NCBI RefSeq assembly: GCF_013414195.1
Contig: NZ_JAATTV010000013.1
Location: 1 to 64,000, forward strand
Direction: 5' to 3'
Length of the DNA stretch: 64,000 nt
Origin: Psychrobacter sp. BI730
Lineage (GTDB): Bacteria; Pseudomonadota; Gammaproteobacteria; Pseudomonadales; Moraxellaceae
Position 1 is the first letter of the stretch. Each line of letters starts with the position of its first letter. Shown here piece after piece: positions 33,102 through 40,210 of this stretch. The position numbers were made by a program, and so were the translations under genes. Under the pieces are notes generated by a model. It had not been told where the DNA came from. It ran no database searches and was given only the letters and a program-made list of their open reading frames with translations.

Positions 33102-34313
33102 GTGAAATCCACCCTTTATCAGCGTATTACTGCTCCATTTGTCGAACCCTATGTTCGCTACCAACATGCAGATATTTTACATGCCATACGCCTAGGTACG
33201 GCTGTGATATTGGCCCTATTGGTCAATAAAATCACCAATCTTCCGCACAGTGAATGGACGACCATTACAGTATTTATTATTCTAGGGTTATTGCAATACC
33301 AAGGCGCTATTTATACTAAGGCGAAAGAGCGCGTAATCGGTACTTTGTTAGGTATTGGTACGGCCCTTGGGGTGCTGTGGTTCATTCAAAATGCAGGTGC
33401 ATGGCTATGGATCGATTATGCACTTATCGGTATATTAAGCGGCATCATTGGCTATTTAGCCGTCAGAAAGCTCGGATATACAGGGCTGCTAACGGGTATC
33501 ACTATGTTGATGATTGTCTCTGATTTAGGCAATAACAGCATTGGTCAAGATGGTATCTACCGCGCCTTAAATATCTTACTGGGGACAGGCGTTTCGGTAG
33601 CAGTGACTCTAATTTTGCCGCTCAAATCAACGTTGATGTGGCGGTTCTTATTGAGTAGTAACCTTGACGCTTGTAGTAGTCTCTATGCAGGCGTAGGTCA
33701 TCATATTGACGCAACGGATGGAGTGGTGGACGACTCTGTTCAAAAGTTAAACCCAGTAGCCCTTCCTGTTAAGGAAGTACCCGTTGATAGGGCATTGGTC
33801 ACAGCGTTACAGCAGATCAATAAACGTCTACTGGCTGTGCGACCCCATATCGCGGCGACAGCCAGTGAGTCAGGTATCGAAAAAGAAACGCTAGAGACGA
33901 TCCAACGTACCCATCGTAATATTATCGGAACGATTGATTTACTACTAAGTGCGGCACCGCGCTTGGCAAATATCGAAATTGATGAAGAAAACCATGTTCT
34001 ATTGGTACATTATCAGCATGAGCTAACCCAAGCGATGCAACATATGGCAGCGGTATTACGTAGTCCAAGTGACGAAGTATTCCGGCCCATTACTCGAATC
34101 GCCGTCTCAGAGTATCCAAGCGTACAGCACCTAGCATTTGAGTGGCAGGGCTATTTTTGGTTGACCCAAACCTTGCAGACTCAATTGCAGCAGCTGAGTG
34201 ATTTACTTCAAACATCGAAGCCGCATTGGTTTGCTGCATCCGGTCTGGGCTATCAACGCCGCGAGCAGCGCCGAATGAAAGAGCAGGGCGGCGAGACGGA
34301 TTTACATTTATAG
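33102..34313 (+). CDS. FUSC-family membrane protein (aromatic acid exporter-like)
   Basis: A 403-residue inner-membrane protein. About six hydrophobic helices fill residues 25-180, including IRLGTAVILALLVNK and YRALNILLGTGVSVAVTLIL. A soluble, mostly helical C-terminal half follows (about 185-403). The pattern RLGTAVILALLV...WTTITVFIILG and the Arg/Lys-rich loop KERVIGTLLG are typical of the FUSC superfamily (fusaric acid resistance, YccS, aromatic acid efflux). The substrate is unknown. The start is GTG at 33102 with an AAGAG site. It stands alone between two terminators. Confidence 0.8.
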   Translation: MKSTLYQRITAPFVEPYVRYQHADILHAIRLGTAVILALLVNKITNLPHSEWTTITVFIILGLLQYQGAIYTKAKERVIGTLLGIGTALGVLWFIQNAGAWLWIDYALIGILSGIIGYLAVRKLGYTGLLTGITMLMIVSDLGNNSIGQDGIYRALNILLGTGVSVAVTLILPLKSTLMWRFLLSSNLDACSSLYAGVGHHIDATDGVVDDSVQKLNPVALPVKEVPVDRALVTALQQINKRLLAVRPHIAATASESGIEKETLETIQRTHRNIIGTIDLLLSAAPRLANIEIDEENHVLLVHYQHELTQAMQHMAAVLRSPSDEVFRPITRIAVSEYPSVQHLAFEWQGYFWLTQTLQTQLQQLSDLLQTSKPHWFAASGLGYQRREQRRMKEQGGETDLHL

Positions 34314-34317
34314 CGCA

Positions 34318-34351
34318 AAAAAACGCTGACCATTTAGGATCAGCGTTTTTT
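34318..34351. terminator. Bidirectional terminator between the FUSC gene and the polyamine-binding gene
   Basis: A perfect 12-bp inverted repeat (34318-34329 with 34340-34351), loop 10 nt, with A and T tracts on its two ends. It lies between convergent genes. Confidence 0.93.
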
Positions 34352-34393
34352 CTTAAAGGTTTACTTTATTTTAAAGGTATTAAACCATGGCTA

Positions 34394-35527
34394 TTAGCGA
34401 CCCGTTTTTAGCTTATCCCAGTATTGTTGATACACTTGTAGTGCTTCATCGCCCACATCTTCTTGGAATTCCGCTTTGGCTAACACGTCTTTAGATGGGT
34501 AAATCGTTGGATTGTTACGAACACTTTCATCCATCAGCTCGCGTGCTGCCTGGTTTGGTGAGGCATAACCAATTTCTTCACTCACGATTTTGGCGTTTTC
34601 AGGACGCAATAAGTAATCAATAAATTTATGTGCTGCATCAACTTGCTTGGCGTTTTTTGGAATGACAAAGTTGTCCATCCATAAGATAGCGCCTTCGGTT
34701 GGATACTTATAAACCAAGCTAGTCAAACCTTCGTCATTGGCCATGACTGCTTCACCATTCCATGTCATACCAAGCGCAGTCTCACCTTCGATATATGGCA
34801 TACGTGTCGCATCAGAGTTAAAGGTTTTGACGTTTGGCATCAACGTGGTGAGCTTATCGTAAGCGGCTTCGATTTCGTCAGGATTGCTACTATTACCTGA
34901 GTAGCCAAGAGTCAGCAGTGCCATACCAAAGACTTCACGCACGTCATTGGTCAGCATCACCTGACCCTTATACTTAGGGTCCCAAAGGTCATTCCAGCTA
35001 TTGACAGTTTTCGGATCGACACTGTCACCGTTAATGGCTAGACCAGTGCTGCCCCACATATAAGGGATAGAGTATTTGTTATCAGGATCAACTTTGGTAT
35101 TGGTAAATGAGGTATCAAGGTTTTTAAAATTGCTCAATTTAGACTTGTCTAGCTCTTGTAGCAGTCCTTCTTTCGCCATTTTTTCGACGTAATAAGTCGA
35201 TGGAATCGCTAAGTCATACTGACTAGAATCATCCAACAGTTTGAGCTTGGCATACATGGCTTCGTTAGAGTCAAATGTAGTGTAATTAACTGAGATGCCA
35301 GTTTCTTCTTCAAAGCCATCTAGAATCTCTTGTGGCATATATTCTGACCAGTTGTAAAGGTTCAGCGTCTCATTGCTCGCCGCAGCGCTACCATCCGCTG
35401 CATTATCAGAGTTGCTACAGCTGGCAAGCACCAAGCCGACAGCTGCTGCTAATAATGCTTTTGGCACTATACGACCGACACTAGCCGAGGTGTGAGTAGT
35501 TGGATGGGACGATGGTAAATGGGTCAA
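34394..35527 (-). CDS. Polyamine ABC transporter substrate-binding lipoprotein (PotD/PotF family)
   Basis: A 377-residue extracytoplasmic solute-binding protein. The lipobox VLASC puts the lipidated Cys at residue 37. The mature part opens LNLYNWSEYMPQEILDGFEE, the classical PotD/PotF start. Further marks are YDLAIPSTYYVEKM, YKGQVMLTNDVREVFGMALL and WMDNFVIPKNAKQVDAAHKF. It binds putrescine or spermidine by family knowledge; which one is not clear. The start is TTG at 35527, with AGGAGA 7 nt upstream. No permease or ATPase genes (potABC) are adjacent, so it is an orphan here. Confidence 0.9.
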   Translation of the reverse strand: MTHLPSSHPTTHTSASVGRIVPKALLAAAVGLVLASCSNSDNAADGSAAASNETLNLYNWSEYMPQEILDGFEEETGISVNYTTFDSNEAMYAKLKLLDDSSQYDLAIPSTYYVEKMAKEGLLQELDKSKLSNFKNLDTSFTNTKVDPDNKYSIPYMWGSTGLAINGDSVDPKTVNSWNDLWDPKYKGQVMLTNDVREVFGMALLTLGYSGNSSNPDEIEAAYDKLTTLMPNVKTFNSDATRMPYIEGETALGMTWNGEAVMANDEGLTSLVYKYPTEGAILWMDNFVIPKNAKQVDAAHKFIDYLLRPENAKIVSEEIGYASPNQAARELMDESVRNNPTIYPSKDVLAKAEFQEDVGDEALQVYQQYWDKLKTGR

Positions 35528-35902
35528 AATATCTCTCCTAAATAAAGATAATGCAAATCAGAAAAATTCAATAAAAAAGCCAAAAAGATACAAGCCTGAC
35601 ATGGCCAATAAAACTATTATGGTCATTAGTTTATACAATTTAAAGGGTTATCATTAAGGCAATGCTCAATAATACTAATAAAAATAGCCAGTTGGGCTAA
35701 TGAGATGAGTAGCAAAACTAACTTAATGACAGCTAATTTTGGGTAGAATTGCTAGCGAGCTGCTAACGTCGAATCGAAAAAAGATAGCATATAACCATGC
35801 TATGATTGGCGCAGGCCGAAGTATGACGAACATCATCTAAGTAAGTATAAGCCTTCGGCTCTAAGACACCAACCATACCATAATAATAAAGGATACAGCA
35901 CA
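35528..35902. other. Divergent intergenic region, no gene seen
   Basis: The 375-bp AT-rich spacer between the polyamine-binding protein and the SDR should hold two divergent promoters. I see no convincing paired -35/-10 boxes and no notable repeat. Confidence 0.4.
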
Positions 35903-36730
35903 ATGACCGAAAGTACCTCAACTCAAAATGCCTTGAATAAAAGCCACTCAGTTATACCGGCATTGCTTACGGATAAAGTTGCCATAGTCACTGGTGCCAG
36001 TCGTGGGCTTGGTGCACAGATTGCACAGCAAATGGCGGCAGCAGGCGCTATCGTTTGTGTCAACTACCTCAATAGTAAACAGGCTGCTGAGACGGTAGTG
36101 ACTGACATCATCGCGACAGGTGGCCGAGCATTTGCTTATCAGTCGGATGTCACTGAGCTTGAGCAAGTACAAGCCATGGCAGCTGAAGTCATCACTCGTC
36201 ATGGTCGTATCGATATATTGGTCAATAATGCCTTGCCAAGTTACCAGTTCAATCCAAGCGCTGCGTACACCAGTATTGAAACAGTAAAGTGGTCGCACTT
36301 TTCACAACAAATGGATGGTATTGTTAAAGGCGCGGTCAATATGGTGCAAGCGGTGCTGCCGCAAATGAAAGCGCAGCAAGTAGGCAAAATCATCAATATC
36401 TCAACCAATCTTGTCTACAACCCAGTGGTGACCTATTATGATTACACCACGGCCAAGTCAGCCTTAATTGGACTGACTCGCAACCTAGCAAGTGAGCTTG
36501 GTCAGTATGGTATTCGGGTTAATTTGTTGGCAGGTGGATTATTAAAAACTACCGACGCAAGCAGCTTAACCACTGAAGAGGTCTTCGACTATATCGCGAC
36601 TACAACGCCGCTGCGCCAAGCGACTTCGGTAGCTGACTTTGCCAATTCAGTATTGCTCATGGCGTCTGATTTGAGTATGGCTATTACTGGACAATCTATC
36701 GCTGTCGATGGTGGCTTGACCATGCCTTAA
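35903..36730 (+). CDS. SDR-family oxidoreductase (FabG-like)
   Basis: A 275-residue NAD(P)-dependent short-chain dehydrogenase/reductase. The dinucleotide motif is TGASRGLG (30-37), the structural motif NNA (108-110), and the catalytic pair Y181/K185 in YTTAK. C-terminal SMAITGQSIAVDGGLTMP is typical of FabG-like enzymes. The usual catalytic Ser, 13 residues before the Tyr, is replaced by T168, with S167 next to it. NNAG reads NNALP. The substrate cannot be told. It is not next to fatty-acid synthesis genes, so a true FabG role is unlikely. Confidence 0.88.
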   Translation: MTESTSTQNALNKSHSVIPALLTDKVAIVTGASRGLGAQIAQQMAAAGAIVCVNYLNSKQAAETVVTDIIATGGRAFAYQSDVTELEQVQAMAAEVITRHGRIDILVNNALPSYQFNPSAAYTSIETVKWSHFSQQMDGIVKGAVNMVQAVLPQMKAQQVGKIINISTNLVYNPVVTYYDYTTAKSALIGLTRNLASELGQYGIRVNLLAGGLLKTTDASSLTTEEVFDYIATTTPLRQATSVADFANSVLLMASDLSMAITGQSIAVDGGLTMP

Positions 36731-36853
36731 TTGAGGTCTTAACTGATGCCTTAACGTTCGATTAGACTGGTAGAAGAAAGTGATTGTCAATGTGATGGAG
36801 TCATCACCGCTACAGTTTTCATTTGAATCGTCTATATAAAACTAGCCCATAAT

Positions 36854-36891
36854 AAAAAGCCCTTACTAATCGGTTAGTAAGGGCTTTTTTT
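36854..36891. terminator. Bidirectional terminator between the SDR and HAD genes
   Basis: A perfect 16-bp inverted repeat (36854-36869 with 36874-36889) with a TCGG tetraloop and a T run to 36891; A tract at the other end. Confidence 0.95.
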
Positions 36892-36927
36892 AAATAAACG
36901 TTAGTGGCTTTATGTGCCTGAACAGTC

Positions 36928-37758
36928 TTATGACTTCATTTCTAACTGATTAAGCACGGTTTGAATGCCATACTCTTCAATCGTCCCAGTGACGAAGTCA
37001 GCGCGTTCTATTAAAGCTGGCTGCGCATCTCCCATGGCTACAGCAAATCCAACCAAGTCGAACATTTCTAAGTCATTCATACCATCACCAAATGCCATAC
37101 ATTCGCTTGCATCTACTGCATAGTACTCGCACATATCTTTGATGCCGCGAGCTTTTGACGCATCTGCTGGCAAGATATCGGCACCAATCTGATGCCAATG
37201 CACCAGCTTTAAATCATACTGGGCAAAGTCGATGTCTTGCATCTTTTCTTGCTGATTGTTAAAAAATACCGAGCACTGATAGACGGTATTTGATTTGTAG
37301 TACTCAGGGTCAAGGATCGAATTGGGTGTGACAGCATTGAACTCGCGTAAACGTTCATTTTCACCTGACCACGCGATATGAGTGGCAGAGTCAAACTTAT
37401 GAATCAAATCACTCTGTTGGCACAGGCGTACGATTTTATCTGTCTGTTCAGCAGTTAACGGGTAGTGGCTGATTCGGCCGCTTTTATCAAAACTATATTG
37501 TCCATTCATACAAATAATGGCGTCCAATATATCTGCATCAAGCAACGCTAGAATATCTTCAGGCAATATGGCTTTAGAACGACCAGTCGAAATCACTAGT
37601 TTAATATCGGTATCTGCAAGCTGCTCAAGCGTCGCTTTATTGTGTTCAGCGATAATGCCGTTGCGGCTTAAGGTATCATCGATGTCAAAAAAGATGATTT
37701 TGGGGGTCGAAATCTTAGTAGTCATACTTTCTTTGGCAATCTTATCTTCGATAAACAT
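36928..37758 (-). CDS. HAD-superfamily phosphatase, Cof type (class IIB)
   Basis: A 276-residue cytoplasmic hydrolase that dephosphorylates small metabolites via an aspartyl-phosphate. Motif I is FFDIDDTLS (D25 nucleophile, D27 acid/base). Motif II is VISTGRSK, and motif IV is GDGMND (224-229). The large cap inserted between motifs II and III marks the Cof/YbiV group, which often acts on sugar phosphates or flavin nucleotides. The first ATG is preceded by AGGA at suitable spacing. The substrate is unknown. Confidence 0.9.
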   Translation of the reverse strand: MFIEDKIAKESMTTKISTPKIIFFDIDDTLSRNGIIAEHNKATLEQLADTDIKLVISTGRSKAILPEDILALLDADILDAIICMNGQYSFDKSGRISHYPLTAEQTDKIVRLCQQSDLIHKFDSATHIAWSGENERLREFNAVTPNSILDPEYYKSNTVYQCSVFFNNQQEKMQDIDFAQYDLKLVHWHQIGADILPADASKARGIKDMCEYYAVDASECMAFGDGMNDLEMFDLVGFAVAMGDAQPALIERADFVTGTIEEYGIQTVLNQLEMKS

Positions 37759-38056
37759 GATGATCCTATTATTTTTAGTCGTGTAGATACAATGATTCAG
37801 ATACTACTACAACATACCCAATCAGATAAATACCTATCGAGTAACCTATGATGCTACAAGTATGCTTATTGAGACAGTATTTGCATGTAGCCTGTAGAAC
37901 CGCTCATTGCTTGTCCAAAGGATTAACAAAAATGCTAAACGACATGATTAACTTAACCGTGTTTATTTATTATAAAGTTATATTCAATTATCAAAACTAA
38001 TCTACGAAATAAGATGACTATCATTATTAATGCATCAGCTACCTAAAGGAACAAGT

Positions 38057-38563
38057 ATGAAATTTTTCACCTTAAAATCGGTTACAGTTTTGGCAACCTT
38101 GGCTTTATCTGCCAATGCTCTTGCAATGGATGTTGAATTTAATGGTGCTGCTTGGGATGGCAAAAAAATACCTGAGGGGCAGCAATGTCTAAATTATAAT
38201 GGCAAAAGTCCAGCCACGCCTAGCATGACTGTTTCAAACATTCCGACGGGCGCGGAAAGCTTGGTTTTCGTCTACAACGATGTAAGCAACAAACGTATGC
38301 AGCATGGTGGCCATGGTATCATGGAGTTTGCACTACCAGAGGGTGCTACGAGCGCAGAAGTGCCACGAGTATTTGGTCATACTTACGAAGTACCAGTCGG
38401 TATTGAGATGGTCGCAGAATACCGTAACCGTAAAGGTGAGGCGGGCGGTGCATATAAGCCACCTTGCTCTGGCGGCAAAAACCATCTGTATACGGTAGAT
38501 GTACAAGCATGGCAGGGCGATTCGGTACTTGCTGAAACAACAGTTGAGATGGGTCGGTATTGA
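38057..38563 (+). CDS. Exported PEBP-like (YbhB/YbcL-type) protein
   Basis: A 168-residue protein from ATG 38057, which has AAAGGA 7 nt upstream; a frame nine codons longer lacks this. A signal peptide ends at ANALA (about residue 23), so it is periplasmic. The mature part resembles phosphatidylethanolamine-binding/RKIP proteins: GKSPATPSMTVSNIPTGAES, a strand with LVFVYND, HGIMEF, and near the end YKPPCSGGKNHLYTVDVQA, like the family's GPCPP..HRY..YAL. Family members act as small-ligand or kinase-regulating proteins, but the bacterial role is unclear. It contains two Cys. It ends in its own terminator. Confidence 0.7.
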   Translation: MKFFTLKSVTVLATLALSANALAMDVEFNGAAWDGKKIPEGQQCLNYNGKSPATPSMTVSNIPTGAESLVFVYNDVSNKRMQHGGHGIMEFALPEGATSAEVPRVFGHTYEVPVGIEMVAEYRNRKGEAGGAYKPPCSGGKNHLYTVDVQAWQGDSVLAETTVEMGRY

Positions 38564-38608
38564 TACGTTAGCTATTCAATCAATATACAACAATTAGTAT
38601 GCAACAAC

Positions 38609-38655
38609 AAAGCTGTCTATACCAAACTGTTTATACATAGCATAGACGGCTTTTT
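38609..38655 (+). terminator. Terminator after the PEBP-like gene
   Basis: A 12-bp stem with one wobble (38609-38620 with 38642-38653), a 21-nt loop and five T. Confidence 0.8.
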
Positions 38656-39018
38656 ATTGAGGGTAGGTTATGTTTTATATACCTATAAATACGCTAACTT
38701 AATAAACATGACAGACCCTGATGAATGCTTGTAGAGTTTAGTCTACAACTAAACATGACTTAGTCGTATAAGTGCGTTGAGGCAGGGCTATAGGAGAATA
38801 TAGATTAGACTTGTTAACTATTGGAATAATGCCAAGATACTGAACGTGACAACTTTGTAGTATAATTTTACTACTATGGATATCGGTATGCTATATCATT
38901 GAAACTTCTATGTTATAAATCTAAAAAAATCATAGCAAATGATAAAAAACGTTATTAATTATACTTTATCTTAAAGTATACCTTGATTTGAATGAATTTT
39001 TTATAAATAAGGTTTCTT
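38656..39018 (+). promoter_or_regulatory. Upstream region of the BLUF pair with overlapping hairpins
   Basis: The 363-bp region shows two mutually exclusive stems: TTGTAGA/TCTACAA (38729-38735 with 38742-38748) and GTTTAGT/ACTAAAC (38736-38742 with 38748-38754). A third inverted repeat, GTAGTA/TACTAC (38857-38862 with 38869-38874), encloses a TATAAT hexamer (38861-38866), a possible -10 box without a clear -35. The last 22 bases before the ATG, with the ATG itself, recur before the second BLUF gene. Confidence 0.4.
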
Positions 39019-39021
39019 ATG
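38997..39021 (+). repeat. Leader repeat, copy 1
   Basis: 25 bp from TTTTTTATAAATAAGG through the start codon ATG, identical to 39585-39609. Similarity continues more weakly for about 20 bp upstream (TTGATTT shared). Confidence 0.95.
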
Positions 39022-39492
39022 AACATAACGACAAGCCAACCTTCAGAAGATAGAAAAAGGCATGGCGAACATATTCTTATCCACATGACATATATCGCCA
39101 AAAATGTTGATCTAGATTCTGGGATTGAGCTGACTCGCGCACTTGAGTACTGGCGTAGATATTTTGAAGAAAACGATATCGTTTCAGCTTTAGTCATTAG
39201 CGAAGGTTATTTCGTTCAAAGTTTCCAAGGAACAAGACCTGCTATCAATACTGCCTTGGAAAAGATACTTGACGAGCATTCAACTATTGTCCCTAATATT
39301 GTGAATATAGAGGAAGTCGAGTCGCGTCAATGGAAAGGGTTTTTAGTTAAACATCTAACCTCAAGCGTTGAAGATGAAGAGCATGCCCTAAAGAATTTTT
39401 CAGCAGGCTCTGACTACAATCCTTACCTAATGAGAAGCTCTCAGATTGAAAGCTTCTTGAATGCGGTTTTTGAAAATGCTGAATCTAATTAA
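39019..39492 (+). CDS. BLUF-like photoreceptor domain protein, copy 1
   Basis: A 157-residue single-domain protein. It fits the BLUF blue-light fold: beta-1 with the Tyr in ILIHMTYIAKN, helix 1, then VSALVISEGYFVQSFQG with the Gln that hydrogen-bonds the flavin, and VESRQWKGFLVKHL for the last strand. Aligned by eye to AppA, the flavin-contacting Asn45 is Phe here, and Met106 is Val, so photochemistry may be altered or lost. A C-terminal helical tail (about residues 115-157), with FSAGSDYNPYLMRSSQIESF, is shared with copy 2. AAGG precedes the ATG. Single-domain BLUF proteins usually act by binding a partner; none is evident nearby. Confidence 0.65.
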   Translation: MNITTSQPSEDRKRHGEHILIHMTYIAKNVDLDSGIELTRALEYWRRYFEENDIVSALVISEGYFVQSFQGTRPAINTALEKILDEHSTIVPNIVNIEEVESRQWKGFLVKHLTSSVEDEEHALKNFSAGSDYNPYLMRSSQIESFLNAVFENAESN

Positions 39493-39540
39493 TTTTTAAT
39501 GAGTAGCATTTCTATACCATAAGAGTCATCTATTTTAATT

Positions 39541-39570
39541 GGCGTAAAAAAGCCGTATATAAAGTGTCTT
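39541..39570 (+). other. Decayed copy of the BLUF terminator
   Basis: GGCGTAAAAAAGCCGTATAT (39541-39560) aligns with the left arm of the intact terminator after copy 2 (40108-40129), but the right arm is missing. Read-through from copy 1 into copy 2 is therefore likely. This is a comparison by eye. Confidence 0.5.
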
Positions 39571-39584
39571 TTGATTTAGATAAT

Positions 39585-39609
39585 TTTTTTATAAATAAGG
39601 TTTCTTATG
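39585..39609 (+). repeat. Leader repeat, copy 2
   Basis: Identical 25 bp to 38997-39021, ending in the ATG of the second BLUF gene. It carries the AAGG ribosome-binding site. Confidence 0.95.
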
Positions 39610-40086
39610 CATATCACTACCAACCAACCTTTAGAAGATAGAAAAAGACATGGCGAGCATATCATTCTCAGCCTAACGTATATTGGCAGAAATAGTGACA
39701 GTAATAATGGAATAGGGTTGGCTCGTCTGCTTGAGCAATGGCGAAGGAATAATGAAAAAAGTGGTGTAACCTCAGCGCTTGTCGTGAATGACAATTACTT
39801 TATTCAAAATATTGAAGGTCCAAGACCTCTTATCAATGAAATACTAGTAAAATTAATCAGTGAGTACTCTTACCTAGTACCCCACCTCAGTGAGATTGAG
39901 GAAATAGAAGAACGTAGGTGGGATGGGTTTTTAATAAAATATTTAACATCAAGTGCAGAAGACGAAGCATATACCCTAAAAAGCTTCTCGGCAGGTGCTG
40001 ACTTTAATCCGTATCTAATGAAAAGCACTCAGATTACAAGCTTCCTGAAAGCGATCTTTGAGGATGCTGTATCTAATAAGTCTTAA
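39607..40086 (+). CDS. BLUF-like photoreceptor domain protein, copy 2
   Basis: A 159-residue paralogue of the preceding gene. The two align without gaps to near the end and share more than half their residues, with near-identical stretches such as EDRKRHGEHI and the FSAG.(D)..NPYLM tail. It keeps more of the BLUF signature: Tyr in IILSLTYIGRN, Asn at the AppA Asn45 position in RRNNEKSGVTSALV, and Gln plus EG in NYFIQNIEGPRP. The position of AppA Met106 is Ile. It is probably cotranscribed with copy 1 and ends in a strong terminator. It should be the more canonical flavin binder of the two. Confidence 0.7.
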   Translation: MHITTNQPLEDRKRHGEHIILSLTYIGRNSDSNNGIGLARLLEQWRRNNEKSGVTSALVVNDNYFIQNIEGPRPLINEILVKLISEYSYLVPHLSEIEEIEERRWDGFLIKYLTSSAEDEAYTLKSFSAGADFNPYLMKSTQITSFLKAIFEDAVSNKS

Positions 40087-40113
40087 ATAATTTCTCTATT
40101 TTGAGTAGCGTAG

Positions 40114-40149
40114 AAAAGCCGCCTATACATTGTGTATAGGCGGCTTTTT
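40114..40149. terminator. Bidirectional terminator between BLUF copy 2 and parC
   Basis: A perfect 16-bp inverted repeat (40114-40129 with 40133-40148) with a 3-nt loop and T/A tracts. It separates convergent genes. Confidence 0.93.
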
Positions 40150-40210
40150 AAGCTGTTTAATTTTATTAGCTAGATTTTGAACTAGGGTTTCCAAAATTTA
40201 ACTAGTCAAA

